A stretch of DNA of 64,000 bases from Ectobacillus panaciterrae DSM 19096 (GCF_000430785.1 NZ_KE387246.1:237936-301935); one strand, 5' to 3'. Shown: positions 44,031-54,541, numbered from the stretch's first letter. Notes: a model not told the origin generated them from the sequence alone. Numbers and translations: made by a program.

Positions 44031-45470
44031 ATGTCAACTATCAATGAAACAAACCAATATATGCGAATTGAGAAAGATTTTTTAGGTGCTAAGGAAGTAC
44101 CTGCCGAAGCTTATTATGGCGTTCAAACACTGCGTGCTGTCGAAAACTTCCCTATCACGGGATATAAAATACATGAAGAATTAATTAAAGCGATGGCGAT
44201 TGTGAAAAAAGCAGCTGCGCTTGCTAACATGGATGTAAAACGTCTATATTCCGGAACAGGGGAAGTAATTGCGAAGGCTGCACAAGAAATCATTGAAGGA
44301 AAATGGCATGACCAATTTATCGTTGATCCAATTCAAGGCGGAGCGGGTACATCCATTAACATGAATGCGAATGAAGTCATTGCTAACCGTGCCCTCGAAT
44401 TACTTGAGAAAGAAAAAGGGGATTACCTTCATGTAAGCCCGAATAGCCATGTCAATATGTCTCAGTCCACAAACGATGCATTTCCGACAGCTATTCATAT
44501 CGCAGTATTGAATCTTCTAGACAAATTGTTAGATACAACGGAATATATGCATAGCGTGTTCGAGCAAAAAGCAAAAGAATTCGATCATGTTATCAAAATG
44601 GGACGCACTCACCTTCAAGATGCTGTACCGATCCGTCTAGGTCAAGAATTTGAAGCGTATGGACGCGCAATCGAACGTGACATCAAGCGAATTAAGCAAT
44701 CACGCCAGCATTTATATGAAGTGAACATGGGAGCAACAGCGGTCGGAACAGGATTAAATGCAGACCCGCGTTACATTGAATCAGTTGTGAAGCATCTTGC
44801 AGACATAAGCGGATTACCGCTTGTTGGGGCTGCGCATCTTGTAGATGCAACGCAAAACACAGATGCATACACAGAAGTATCTGCTGCGTTGAAGGTATGT
44901 ATGATGAATATGTCTAAAATCGCGAATGACTTACGTTTAATGGCTTCCGGCCCTCGTGCAGGATTAGCTGAAATTACATTACCGGCTCGTCAACCTGGCT
45001 CTTCTATCATGCCTGGTAAAGTAAACCCGGTTATGGCAGAGGTCATTAACCAAGTAGCTTTCCAAGTGATTGGAAATGACCATACGATTTGCCTTGCATC
45101 GGAAGCGGGACAGCTTGAATTAAATGTAATGGAGCCAGTCCTTGTATTCAACCTGCTCCAGTCCATTAGCATTATGAATAACGCATTCCGTGCTTTCACA
45201 GACCATTGTCTAAAAGGAATCGAAGCAAATGAGGAAAGATTGAAAGCATATGTAGAAAAGAGTGTGGGCGTTATCACAGCAGTTAACCCGCATATCGGTT
45301 ACGAAGTAGCTGCTCGGATAGCGAGAGAGGCTATCTTAAGCGAAAAACCTATTCGGGAGTTATGTCTAAAATATGATGTGTTGACGGAAGAGGAGCTAGA
45401 TTTAATTCTGGATCCGTACGAAATGACGCACCCTGGTATTGCAGGAAAAGCTCTTTTAGAGAGAAACTAA
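44031..45470 (+). CDS. aspA: Aspartate ammonia-lyase AspA (AnsB)
   Basis: 479 aa of the fumarase/aspartase superfamily. The signature GSSIMPGKVNPVM (about residue 325) and the substrate motifs SPNSHVNMSQSTND and GRTHLQDAVP are intact. It converts aspartate to fumarate and ammonia, feeding asparagine carbon into the TCA cycle. GAGGGGG precedes the ATG. In Bacillus subtilis the gene is ansB, in one operon with ansA. Confidence 0.96.
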   Translation: MSTINETNQYMRIEKDFLGAKEVPAEAYYGVQTLRAVENFPITGYKIHEELIKAMAIVKKAAALANMDVKRLYSGTGEVIAKAAQEIIEGKWHDQFIVDPIQGGAGTSINMNANEVIANRALELLEKEKGDYLHVSPNSHVNMSQSTNDAFPTAIHIAVLNLLDKLLDTTEYMHSVFEQKAKEFDHVIKMGRTHLQDAVPIRLGQEFEAYGRAIERDIKRIKQSRQHLYEVNMGATAVGTGLNADPRYIESVVKHLADISGLPLVGAAHLVDATQNTDAYTEVSAALKVCMMNMSKIANDLRLMASGPRAGLAEITLPARQPGSSIMPGKVNPVMAEVINQVAFQVIGNDHTICLASEAGQLELNVMEPVLVFNLLQSISIMNNAFRAFTDHCLKGIEANEERLKAYVEKSVGVITAVNPHIGYEVAARIAREAILSEKPIRELCLKYDVLTEEELDLILDPYEMTHPGIAGKALLERN

Positions 45471-45515
45471 ACCTGGACAGGTCTAAATAATTAAAAATGA
45501 TCTTTGTTCAATGAA

Positions 45516-45549
45516 AAGAGGGTTTGTATTTTTGCAAACCCTCTTTTTT
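45516..45549 (+). terminator. Terminator of the ansA-aspA operon
   Basis: AAGAGGGTTTG..CAAACCCTCTTTTTT. Confidence 0.87.
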
Positions 45550-45614
45550 GCAATCTTGCCGCTCTTACCATCAAAAGAGGTAAAAGTTCAGGCGTAATTG
45601 AACAGAAGGTCTCA

Positions 45615-46823
45615 CTATTCGGAGCCTGCCCCCCCATAATCTTTAATGGTTAATTTTACGTTGTACTTGATTGGAGCCTTACTAAACGTTCGGTCCCAAT
45701 CTTTTTTGACCTTTTTCCATACTTTAGGGTGCTCAATTCTTAAGCGGTTTCCGAAGCCGGCAACGTCTGCTTTGTATTCCTGTTGCGTTTTTTCTAATGT
45801 ATTCTTCACCAAGCGCTTCACTTCTTTTTCAGCGGCTTTTTCTGCCCTTTTTAGAAATGTATTTTCAAAAGAACTTCCCGAAAGCACCCAATTTTCAGAT
45901 AGACGGCCCTCTGATTCGATGTTCACATCAAAAGAGATCTTCTTTCCATCAACATGAGGTGTGATTTTGCTTTTCATTGACTCTATTTCGTAGATCATGA
46001 GCTGCCCTGTCTTTTTATCAAAGCTTTTCACTAAACCGCCTTTCCCTTTTCCCGTTATCCACGTTAATCCATCTAATTCCTTCTCATTCAAAAAACCGCG
46101 CAGCTTTTTTGTCTTTCCATTGATCACGGCAGCTCCGGCAAATTTTACTTCTCCATTTGCCGAAATCACATTTTGCAAAAGAAAACTGGATCCTGATTGT
46201 AGCTTGCCCTCTAATTTAGCGAGCGGCATAGAAGGCAAAATCCTTGTTGTTCTATATTGATTATCTGCAATTCCAATCAAACGAAACGATGGAAAGTCTC
46301 CTGTTTCCTTTGATTTCAGCGTCTCGCTGGCTCGCCCCTTGCTAATTAACACAAGACAGCTTAGTCTAGGCGCATTACCACGAAAAAAAAGATCAAGTAA
46401 TTGTTTCAAATTATACGTGCGTACTAAATCCTCACCGATAACGATCACTTTTAAGTGTGGGCTGAACATGGGGCCGTCCCTTCTCAATGAAAATTCACGA
46501 ATCATTTGATGGACAGAATCACCGGTTTCAGAAGCATTCATGTAAGGTTTTTGTTGCCCTCCGCCCCCTTTACCCTTCGAACCTGATGCTTGTGGATTAA
46601 CAAATTGATAGGTCAACGTCATGATGTTTCTTTCGGGGTATCCCCCTCCTCGTTCCTTTAGCTCTTTCTCAATTGTTGACTCCTTGCCTTTATCTAATGC
46701 CAGACCTACACCTAAACCTCTCTCTTCAATTTCTTGACTGCTCCAACACCCTGTAAGAGACAGGAGCAAAAGAACCGACAGCGAGACCAAAAGGAACCGT
46801 ACATTGTTAAGGCTTTGCTTCAT
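45615..46823 (-). CDS. Germinant receptor C subunit (GerAC family lipoprotein)
   Basis: 402 aa. Signal peptide with lipobox LTGC (Cys26), then CWSSQEIEERGLGVGLALDK, the Ger(x)C start. The three-domain fold continues to the C-terminus. It sits on the outer face of the spore inner membrane with the A and B subunits. It overlaps the B gene by 17 bases. Confidence 0.93.
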   Translation of the reverse strand: MKQSLNNVRFLLVSLSVLLLLSLTGCWSSQEIEERGLGVGLALDKGKESTIEKELKERGGGYPERNIMTLTYQFVNPQASGSKGKGGGGQQKPYMNASETGDSVHQMIREFSLRRDGPMFSPHLKVIVIGEDLVRTYNLKQLLDLFFRGNAPRLSCLVLISKGRASETLKSKETGDFPSFRLIGIADNQYRTTRILPSMPLAKLEGKLQSGSSFLLQNVISANGEVKFAGAAVINGKTKKLRGFLNEKELDGLTWITGKGKGGLVKSFDKKTGQLMIYEIESMKSKITPHVDGKKISFDVNIESEGRLSENWVLSGSSFENTFLKRAEKAAEKEVKRLVKNTLEKTQQEYKADVAGFGNRLRIEHPKVWKKVKKDWDRTFSKAPIKYNVKLTIKDYGGAGSE

Positions 46824-47910
46824 GCTTTCCCTCCTTCAATCTCGCGATAATGAGAAGCAGCGGTGGCATTACACCAAACAAAAACAACGCGATATCGCCG
46901 ACTATATCCCCTAGTTTAAATAGGTCATTTATATTTTTGGGAGTCATGGCGATGATGTAAATAACCGGAAGCAAGCCAAACATAAATGGATGAATATTCT
47001 TTTTGAAGAGTTGAGCCAGTCCCAAAGAAGCGATATAGAGGCTGATAGCATAGGTAGCAAACATTTGCATAATCCATATTACGATTAGCAAAGACTCAAA
47101 CCGTTCAAATAGCAAACCGGGAATTTCAAAACTTCGCATGAGAGTAAGTGTCGGCCATGTTCTCGTTACTACTCCATCGATGGATAACGCTCCGATGACC
47201 ATCACGACAGTTATCACGTAAAAGATCATCGGGATGAAAATTCCAACTAGAACGGCTTTTACTGCTTTGTTTGGCTGTTCCATAAATGCCACAAGGAGCA
47301 ACATGACCTCAGGACCTGTATACGCGAGAGCCGTTGTCTTTATCCCTTTTAGTACCGGCATGACTCCCAACCCTAATACGGGGCGGAGATTATCTATCTC
47401 AAATATTCCGAAGCTCATAAAGGCAACCAGCAAAAAAATGCCTATCGTAATAGGGTATATGATATCAAACAGACGGGCGATCGGGTTTATTCCGTCAATA
47501 ACCAAATAGAGGCCCACCCACAAAAATGTCATGATGATGGCCCATTTCGGGGTGCCTTCCAGCAAAAGGAAACTCGTTACTTCAGTCATTGAACGGGTTT
47601 GAAATCCACAAGTCATAATAAAATAACATACAATAAGCAGACTCAGTAACCCGCCCACCCATTTTCCTACAATTTCTTGGCTATATTGATAAAAGGTTTT
47701 CCTTGGAAACTGTTGGCCTAATTTGACGATGATAACTCCGGCCATCATCGCAATGAGACCGCCTAAAATCACGCTTATCCATACATCTGGTGTTTCTACC
47801 ACTTTCACAGATGCTCTGGGCAGGGTGAGGATCCCTGTTCCAAGGATAGTATTGGTGACGGCAACAGCTGCTTGCGCAGTCGTAATTCGGTCTTTGGGCC
47901 TGGTAATCAC
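46807..47910 (-). CDS. Germinant receptor B subunit (GerAB, APC-type membrane protein)
   Basis: 367 aa, ten membrane segments, with the family start KDRITTAQAAVAVTNTILGT. The B subunit binds the germinant in known receptors. GTG start. Which germinant (amino acid or nucleoside) is sensed cannot be told from the sequence. Confidence 0.93.
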   Translation of the reverse strand: MITRPKDRITTAQAAVAVTNTILGTGILTLPRASVKVVETPDVWISVILGGLIAMMAGVIIVKLGQQFPRKTFYQYSQEIVGKWVGGLLSLLIVCYFIMTCGFQTRSMTEVTSFLLLEGTPKWAIIMTFLWVGLYLVIDGINPIARLFDIIYPITIGIFLLVAFMSFGIFEIDNLRPVLGLGVMPVLKGIKTTALAYTGPEVMLLLVAFMEQPNKAVKAVLVGIFIPMIFYVITVVMVIGALSIDGVVTRTWPTLTLMRSFEIPGLLFERFESLLIVIWIMQMFATYAISLYIASLGLAQLFKKNIHPFMFGLLPVIYIIAMTPKNINDLFKLGDIVGDIALFLFGVMPPLLLIIARLKEGKHEAKP

Positions 47911-47936
47911 CGTGGGTCACTTCCTTTCGTCGTGAG

Positions 47937-49517
47937 CTATCCTTTGCGTGTGGGATTTTTCGTATGCATCATCTTCGGCCGGCGTTTCATCATCATGAGC
48001 GGCATGCGAACCATAAAATCTTTCCAGTCGTTTAATCGATAAGGAACGACCGGACTTGCATAAGGCACGCCAAAACTCTTCAGTTTCACCACATGACTGC
48101 AAAGCAAGAGGAAAAACAGAATGACCCCGTACAATCCAAACACGGCCGCGCAAAACATGGCCGCGAAGCGAAGGATGCGCAACGTAATCCCTGCGCTATA
48201 CTGCGGAATGGCAAAGGAAGAAATGGCGGTAAGCGCCACAACGATTACCATAATGGGGCTGATAATCCCTGCTTCTACGGCAGCCTGGCCAATGATCAGA
48301 CCGCCGACAATGCCCATCGCCGGGCCAATCGGCTTAGGCAGGCGCAACCCGGCTTCCCGTAAAATTTCGATGGCTATTTCCATAATCAGTGCTTCTATAA
48401 GGGCAGGAAATGGAACACCTTGCCGCGTTCCCATAATGGACATGGCTAGCTTGGTGGGAATCAATCCCGAATGGAACGAGATAAAGGAAATATACGATGC
48501 AGGAGTCAACAACGAAACAAAGGCTGCCCCAAAACGCAATAGGCGGAGAAGCGTGCCGGGGATCCAACGCTCATAATAATCTTCCGGCGATTGCAACAGC
48601 ATGCTAAATGTAACTGGAACGATCAAAGCGAAAGGCGTCCCGTCCAGCAAAATCGCCACCCGTCCTTCCATCAAGGCGCCAATGACGCGGTCAGGGCGCT
48701 CCGTACTCTGTACTTGCTGAAAAGGACTGAGATAATTATCTTCGATGAGCTGTTCTACATAACCTGATTCCGGTACATTATCTATATCGATTTTCTGAAT
48801 TCTTTTCTTGACCTCTTCCACTAATTCCGGGTCAGCAATATCGTTGATATAGGCAATAACCAGATCTTTTTTTGCACGTTTTCCTACTTGGAATTTTGTT
48901 AATGATAAGGTCTCGTTTTCACCATGGCGTCGCAAAAGGGCGGTATTATCGCTTAAAATTTCAGTGAAACCTACCCGCGGACCTCTGACCAATGCCTCTG
49001 ATACTGGCTCTTCAATATTCCGTTTGTTTGCTTTGGTTGTACCAAGAATGAACACATCTGATGATCCATCAATCAAAAGGGCTGTCGAGCCTGTCAATAC
49101 TTTTAACATCAACTCTTTTATGTGATGGACTTCTTTTACTTCACTAAGGGAAAGAACTTGATTTTTAATAAACTCTTTTGAAATGGTCCCTTTCACATAA
49201 GATGATTCCTGTTTATATTCGTCGAAAAAATCAACCATCAATGATTTCATAATATGTTTGTCGATGAGCTCTTTATCTGACAGTCCTTCCACAAAAATGA
49301 TTGCCGCCCGAATGCCTGTGCGCCCAATATCAAACTCCCGAAAGTGCACATCCGAGTTATGACTGATTTCTTGCCTGACAAGTTCCAGATCAAAGGTGAA
49401 ATCCCCCGTAAAATGACCTGTTGAATCTTGAAAAGGCTTATATTCCTGCGTTTGATCACTTTGAATGGCTTGTTTTTGCGATTGTTTGATTTTTGATTTC
49501 CACCATCTCATTCTCAT
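47937..49517 (-). CDS. Germinant receptor A subunit (GerAA family)
   Basis: 526 aa from the ATG at 49517. The N-terminal cytosolic half has [20 protein letters not shown]; the C-terminal half has four to five membrane segments ([40 protein letters not shown]). GerA-type pentamers act as ion channels that start germination. The start overlaps the stop of the preceding small gene (TGATG), which fixes the start and suggests coupling. Confidence 0.93.
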   Translation of the reverse strand: MRMRWWKSKIKQSQKQAIQSDQTQEYKPFQDSTGHFTGDFTFDLELVRQEISHNSDVHFREFDIGRTGIRAAIIFVEGLSDKELIDKHIMKSLMVDFFDEYKQESSYVKGTISKEFIKNQVLSLSEVKEVHHIKELMLKVLTGSTALLIDGSSDVFILGTTKANKRNIEEPVSEALVRGPRVGFTEILSDNTALLRRHGENETLSLTKFQVGKRAKKDLVIAYINDIADPELVEEVKKRIQKIDIDNVPESGYVEQLIEDNYLSPFQQVQSTERPDRVIGALMEGRVAILLDGTPFALIVPVTFSMLLQSPEDYYERWIPGTLLRLLRFGAAFVSLLTPASYISFISFHSGLIPTKLAMSIMGTRQGVPFPALIEALIMEIAIEILREAGLRLPKPIGPAMGIVGGLIIGQAAVEAGIISPIMVIVVALTAISSFAIPQYSAGITLRILRFAAMFCAAVFGLYGVILFFLLLCSHVVKLKSFGVPYASPVVPYRLNDWKDFMVRMPLMMMKRRPKMMHTKNPTRKG

Positions 49518-49642
49518 CACTCTTCCTCTGATGTACGGATCCAACTAAAAAATTTTGCGATAACATACGGAATGAAAAATACAATTAAAGCTTGCATAAA
49601 AACTTTCCAGTCTGGAAGATAGGAAACCATCGTTTTCCACAT
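49517..49642 (-). CDS. 41-aa membrane protein of the ger operon (D-subunit-like)
   Basis: [20 protein letters not shown] then [21 protein letters not shown]: one hydrophobic segment and an acidic tail. AAGGTGAT precedes the ATG and its TGA overlaps the gerA-type ATG. Some Bacillus receptor operons carry a small fourth (D) membrane protein that modulates germination; this one is shorter than those I know, so the match is by position only. Confidence 0.7.
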   Translation of the reverse strand: MWKTMVSYLPDWKVFMQALIVFFIPYVIAKFFSWIRTSEEE

Positions 49643-49887
49643 ATTAATCACCTTCATACCCCATGCCAGCAGCTGACACCAGGAGCAAACTTCTGTAAAA
49701 TGTTATTATGTAATAAAAAAGTTCAGCATTTCTTAGAGAGTATAATTCCCTCATATATGGAAAATTAATCAAAAAGGAATTTTTCTATATATTTCCATGT
49801 GTTGTCAGTTACATCGATACAACAAGCGTCCAAAACGTTCATAGGATACGGTATGATACCTCGTACTCCTTGTATTGAGATATCATG

Positions 49888-50372
49888 TAGATATGAGTGA
49901 ATGATAAATTCGGCATGTCCATGTGCGATGTGCAACCAAAAGGGAGTATGGTATGCTTCTTCTCTCTGGTTTACCCTTGCATGAACCAAAGGTTTGACCA
50001 CTTCTGCACGTCTTTTGATCTCTCCCCACTATAAAAACAAACATGACTTCTCAGTCACATCCCCCGCATGAAAAGGGGGTTAGTAACAACTAAACCTTAC
50101 TATACTGATAAGTAATGACGGACAGCCAAGTACGGGCATTTACTGGAAGCCTGTGTTTAACATCTTAGAAGACTATTTTGATGCCAATGCGCAACGTATT
50201 AAAAACGCGCCAGGGTGCAAGACAGATGTAGCGGATGCGGAGTGGATTGCCAAGCTGCTTCGATATGGACTCATTGAAAAATGAGATCTTTCTCCTATTC
50301 TTAGGTCCCTTAGATAGAGCATTACATAAAGTTCTTTTCACAGAAAAGACGTTTTTTTATTCACTTGTATAT
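49888..50372 (-). mobile_element. MITE-like repeat, copy 8, interrupted
   Basis: Minus orientation. 49888-50034 holds one end (TAGATATGAGTGAAT), the core and hairpin. Homology resumes at about 50344 (AAGACGTTTTTTTATTCACT) and ends with TTGTATATA. About 310 bases between carry an IS110-family transposase fragment. Confidence 0.75.
50114..50284 (+). pseudogene. IS110-family transposase fragment
   Basis: The frame STGIYWKPVFNILEDYF..NAQRIKNAPGCKTDVADAEW..LLRYGLIEK-stop matches the conserved DEDD-nuclease part of IS110 transposases. Both ends of the gene are missing. Confidence 0.8.
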
Positions 50373-50544
50373 ATATAAATGATTTATAATTTCGACATAG
50401 GACCTGCTATACAGAACAAAAGACAAGCCTGCACTCGCTTCCTCTCTTACCCTTGTATGGGGCAGGAAAAGGATTTGACCGCTTCTATGCTCCGCCGGAT
50501 GCTCTTTCCCCACTATCAACGGTTTTTTATTCAGTTGTATATAG
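50367..50544 (-). mobile_element. MITE-like repeat, copy 9
   Basis: Minus orientation, from TATATAAATGATTTATAATT to TTATTCAGTTGTATATAG. It is adjacent to copy 8, sharing the TATA junction. The hairpin is partly degenerate. Confidence 0.8.
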
Positions 50545-50745
50545 ATATAATGCCAATGTGAATTTTATCAAGCTTATTATTTCGCTGGAGAGCATACTAG
50601 GTTATGATTGGAGCAGAGGCATCGCTTACAAGGAAAATTTTAATTTTGCAGGATATGAATACTAGTTACCGGCATGTGGAAGCTCTAAGAAAGGGATACA
50701 ATGTTATAAAATCACGGGTTTCAAGAGAGGTTGGGGGAAGGACTT

Positions 50746-52347
50746 ATGAAGGGAAGGAAATGGAGCCTGCAAATGACCATTACGTTATTGGTCTGTGGGG
50801 TCGTAGCTCTTTCTTTGCTCGTAACGGATATACTAACCAGTAGAACTATAGCTGCGAACATAGAAAAGAGCCAGGAAGAAAAAGCGACAAATGTGGCGCG
50901 CATGGTGGCACATTCACAACTTGTAATAGAAGCTTTAGGCAAACAAGATGAAGAGAGGTCTATTCAAGATTTTGCAGAGGAAACCCGTCGTTTCACCCAT
51001 GTGCAATTTGTTGTAGTGATGGATATGAATGGGATTCGCAAGTCACATCCGGATCCTGCCAAGATTGGAAAACGATTCGTCGGCGGGGATGAGGGGATTG
51101 CCTTAAAAGGAAAAGAACATATTTCTATATCAAAAGGAACTTTAGGAACATCTCTTCGTTCTCTAACACCAATTTTTGACCATACTGGCAAGCAGTTAGG
51201 AGCTGTAGCGGTAGGCATTTCCTTAAATGATGTTCAAAAAGCGGTAAGTCAAGGTCGTAATAATATCTATACGGGAACCTTACTTGGAATAGTAGCGGGT
51301 ATTTTGGGTGCTGTACTTTTGGCAAGGTATATCAAGAGAATTCTTTTTGGACTGGAGCCCTCAGCTATAGCTAAGCTGCTTCAAGAGCGAGATGCTATCT
51401 TGCAATCAGTCAGGGAGGGAATTGTAGCTGTTGACCAGGAGTCCCGTATTACACTGGTAAACAAAGCGGCTTTGCGTTTATTTCATAAGGCAGGGTTAGC
51501 TCAAGAGCCGCGGGGAATGAAAATGGAAGAATATTTGTCGAACTCAAGACTGGGCTGGGTATTGAAAACTGGGCAAACAGATCCGGACCACGAGATGGTT
51601 TTAAACGGTATCACCTTGGTGGTAAATCGTGTGCCAGTCTTTTTGAATGACAAGATAGTGGGAGCTGTTTCGACATTTCGGGATAAAACAGAAATTCAAC
51701 AGCTGGCTGAGCAATTGACTGGCGTGCGTTTATATGCAGAGGCGCTCCGTGCCCAGTCTCATGAGTTTATGAATAAACTGCATGTTATTTTAGGAATGTC
51801 GCATATGGGATTGTATGACCAACTGACAAATTATATAAGTGAACTGGTAAATCATCGAAACAATGAAATCGGTGCCATATCCAGAAATATTAAAGATCCT
51901 GTCTTGGCTGGATTTCTGATAGGGAAATTAAGCTATGCGCGTGAAGCAGCTGCCGAATTACATATATCGAGCGAACGTGAAGTACCTGAGCCGCTGCACT
52001 CCTACATGTCTCACGAGCTAATTACCATATTGGGAAATTTAATTGACAATGCTCTAGAAGCAGTATCTAACTGTCCTCGCAGGCAAATAGAGGTGCATTT
52101 CGACTACGGGGATGATATCTTAACAATTGAAGTAAAGGACACCGGAGTCGGGATCGAAAAGGAAACGCAAAATCATATGTTTGAAAGGGGATTTTCTACT
52201 AAGGGAGAAGACAGGGGATTGGGACTCTTTTTAATTAGCCAAAGCTTGGACAGGCTTGGCGGAGAAATAGAAATCTCCTCAAAGCCGTCTCAAGGAACGA
52301 GATTTGTTGTTTATATACCATACGATTGCAAGGGTGATATAGAATGA
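50746..52347 (+). CDS. CitA/DctS/MalK-type sensor histidine kinase
   Basis: 533 aa. Two membrane segments (about 12-32 and 170-195) enclose an extracellular PAS/sCache domain (HPDPAKIGKRFVGGDE, GAVAVGISL), as in sensors of citrate, malate or fumarate. A cytosolic PAS (about 215-320), the SpoOB-like His region (RAQSHEFMNKLHVILGM) and an HATPase domain (NLIDNALEAV, DTGVGI, GLGLFLISQ) follow. I chose the ATG at 50746 after GGGGGAAGG. It overlaps the regulator gene by four bases. Confidence 0.93.
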   Translation: MKGRKWSLQMTITLLVCGVVALSLLVTDILTSRTIAANIEKSQEEKATNVARMVAHSQLVIEALGKQDEERSIQDFAEETRRFTHVQFVVVMDMNGIRKSHPDPAKIGKRFVGGDEGIALKGKEHISISKGTLGTSLRSLTPIFDHTGKQLGAVAVGISLNDVQKAVSQGRNNIYTGTLLGIVAGILGAVLLARYIKRILFGLEPSAIAKLLQERDAILQSVREGIVAVDQESRITLVNKAALRLFHKAGLAQEPRGMKMEEYLSNSRLGWVLKTGQTDPDHEMVLNGITLVVNRVPVFLNDKIVGAVSTFRDKTEIQQLAEQLTGVRLYAEALRAQSHEFMNKLHVILGMSHMGLYDQLTNYISELVNHRNNEIGAISRNIKDPVLAGFLIGKLSYAREAAAELHISSEREVPEPLHSYMSHELITILGNLIDNALEAVSNCPRRQIEVHFDYGDDILTIEVKDTGVGIEKETQNHMFERGFSTKGEDRGLGLFLISQSLDRLGGEIEISSKPSQGTRFVVYIPYDCKGDIE

Positions 52348-53051
52348 TACGTGTGCTCATCGTAGAGGACGATCCGATGGTCGCGGAGTTTAACAAGCGC
52401 TATCTGGAGCAAGTAGGAGGATTTCAGCTGGTTTCTGTTGTTACTTCTGTAGATGCTGCGTTACATATATTGGAAAAGAAGACGATCGATTTAATTTTAC
52501 TGGACATCTTTATGCCGGGGAAGACTGGGTTGGAGTTGTTGATGCATATTCGAGAAACAGGGAAGAAAGCTGATGTGATTTTTATTACAGCTGCTTCGGA
52601 TATGGAGAGGATTCAAACAGCTTTGCGGTACGGAGCGGTTGACTACTTAATGAAGCCCTTTGAATTTGACCGATTTAATGAAGCCTTATCAGCCTATCGA
52701 GAGAAATTCATGTTTATGAAAAATCAGCAGGTATTAAGCCAGAAGGAGTTAGATCGGCAAATCCTTCATAAGGAACCAAGAGCAATAGCAGAAGAGCTGC
52801 CGAAAGGGGTGACAAAGGGTACGTTACAAGTGATATGGGAAACCGCACAAAGTATGGGAGAGTCTCCTTTTTCAACGGAAGATATTGCAGGCCGTGTTGG
52901 TATCTCAAGAGTATCGGTAAGAAAGTATTTAAAATTTTTGAGCGATATAGATGCCCTTCATGTTAAAGTTCATTATGGAACGATTGGACGACCCATTTAC
53001 CAATATAAGTATAATAAAGCAAAAGAAAACATAATAAAAAACTTTCTGTAA
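52344..53051 (+). CDS. CitT/MalR-type response regulator
   Basis: 235 aa. Receiver domain with phospho-acceptor Asp in LILLDIFMPGKTG (about residue 54), plus VEDDPMV and the Lys in YLMKPFEF. The C-terminal DNA-binding part (FSTEDIAGRVGISRVSVRKY) is the CitB/DcuR type. It is expected to activate the adjacent transporter gene in response to a di- or tricarboxylate. Confidence 0.93.
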   Translation: MIRVLIVEDDPMVAEFNKRYLEQVGGFQLVSVVTSVDAALHILEKKTIDLILLDIFMPGKTGLELLMHIRETGKKADVIFITAASDMERIQTALRYGAVDYLMKPFEFDRFNEALSAYREKFMFMKNQQVLSQKELDRQILHKEPRAIAEELPKGVTKGTLQVIWETAQSMGESPFSTEDIAGRVGISRVSVRKYLKFLSDIDALHVKVHYGTIGRPIYQYKYNKAKENIIKNFL

Positions 53052-53076
53052 GCGGTCTATATAGACCGCTTACTTA
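53049..53076. terminator. Palindromic hairpin after the regulator gene
   Basis: GTAAGCGGTCTATATAGACC then GCTTAC is a perfect 26-bp palindrome, followed by a T-rich stretch. It may end the kinase-regulator transcript or serve as an operator for the transporter. Confidence 0.6.
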
Positions 53077-53171
53077 TTTTAGTTACAAAATGCGTTATAA
53101 AAATTACGAAAACTATTAAAGGGCTTACAAAGACAGTAAGATGAGAGTACAAAAAGACAGGGGGTATTTGT

Positions 53172-54506
53172 GTGCAATCTGTAAAAAGAATGGAAACGCT
53201 TACGCATCCGGAACCGAAAGATAATATTTTTTCTAAGTTCCTGAAAACGCAAATCGGGGTAATACCTTTACCTCTTTACTTAGTTTTAGCGGCAATTATT
53301 TATTCCGCATCTGTTTATAATCAGCTTCCTGCTGACATGATCGGCGGCTTTGCTGTAATTATGATTATGGGGATTTTCTTGGGGCATATTGGAGCGAGAA
53401 TACCGGTGTTAAAGGACATTGGTGGACCTGCTATTTTATCTCTTTTTGTGCCATCGATCTTATTGTTCTTTCATTGGATGAATCCGGCTTCGATGAAAGC
53501 GGTTACTACTTTAATGAAAACGTCAAACTTCCTATACCTTTACATTTCCTGTTTGGTAGCAGGAAGCATACTTGGTATGAATCGTAAAGTGTTGGTACAA
53601 GGGCTTATGCGCATGTTTATCCCGCTTGTGGTCGGCACTATTGCTTCAGTTGTTGTCGGAGTCACAGTCGGTCTCCTTTTCGGTTACGAAGTGAAGAGAA
53701 CTCTTTTCTTCATTGTTGTTCCTATTATTGGCGGAGGGATAGGAGAAGGAATTTTACCGCTTTCCATTGGATATTCTGAAATTTTACATCAGCCTGCTGA
53801 ACATTTTGTATCCCAAATGATTCCAGCCGCTGTTATCGGAAATGTTATTGCCGTTATTGGTGCAGGTTTAATGAAAAAGTTAGGTGAAAAAAAGCCGGAG
53901 CTTACTGGAAACGGTGTATTAGTAAAAACAAATGATGATAAGGAAATTAGAGAAGCAAAAAGTATGGACAAGCCTATTGATTTTTCTCTTATGGGCGCAG
54001 GGCTGCTCATTGCTTGTAGTTTCTTCGTCTTTGGAAACGTAGCGCATAAATTCGTCGGAATACCAGGAGCTATACTTATGATTTTTGCCGCAGCTGTAGT
54101 GAAATACACAAACATTATGCCTGCAAAAATGGAACAAGGGGCTTATCACTTATACCAGTTTATATCTAAGAATCTTACATGGCCGCTGATGGTCGGATTA
54201 GGATTGCTGTATATTCCTTTAGATAAAGTCGTAGATGTTGTTACACCTGCTTACGTTATTATTTGTGCATCTGTTGTAGCTAGCATGGTAGGCACAGGAT
54301 ATTTTGTCGGAAAGCTTATGAATATGTATCCTGTTGATGCCGCTATTGTGACTGGCTGCCACAGCGGTTTAGGAGGAACTGGAGATGTGGCCATCCTATC
54401 AGCATCGGGCAGAATGGAATTGATGCCATTTGCACAGGTTGCAACAAGACTTGGCGGCGCTGGCACTATTGTATTGGCTACTTTATTAATGAAATTGCTA
54501 AGCTAA
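53172..54506 (+). CDS. 2-hydroxycarboxylate transporter (CimH/MaeN family)
   Basis: 444 aa, about eleven membrane segments. The two re-entrant GGxG loops of the 2HCT family are visible: IIGGGIGEGILPLS and GCHSGLGGTGDVAILSA. It takes up malate or citrate with Na+ or H+. The GTG start has AGGGGG upstream; an internal ATG at 53190 has a poorer site. The upstream two-component system is the likely regulator. Confidence 0.93.
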   Translation: MQSVKRMETLTHPEPKDNIFSKFLKTQIGVIPLPLYLVLAAIIYSASVYNQLPADMIGGFAVIMIMGIFLGHIGARIPVLKDIGGPAILSLFVPSILLFFHWMNPASMKAVTTLMKTSNFLYLYISCLVAGSILGMNRKVLVQGLMRMFIPLVVGTIASVVVGVTVGLLFGYEVKRTLFFIVVPIIGGGIGEGILPLSIGYSEILHQPAEHFVSQMIPAAVIGNVIAVIGAGLMKKLGEKKPELTGNGVLVKTNDDKEIREAKSMDKPIDFSLMGAGLLIACSFFVFGNVAHKFVGIPGAILMIFAAAVVKYTNIMPAKMEQGAYHLYQFISKNLTWPLMVGLGLLYIPLDKVVDVVTPAYVIICASVVASMVGTGYFVGKLMNMYPVDAAIVTGCHSGLGGTGDVAILSASGRMELMPFAQVATRLGGAGTIVLATLLMKLLS

Positions 54507-54541
54507 TCAACAACAGAGAGATAGATTATAGAGAGATTATG

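Noticed and set aside
47723-48576. Long plus-strand frames opposite the germinant receptor genes
   Set aside because: They mirror the codon pattern of the clearly coding minus strand and have no start signals.
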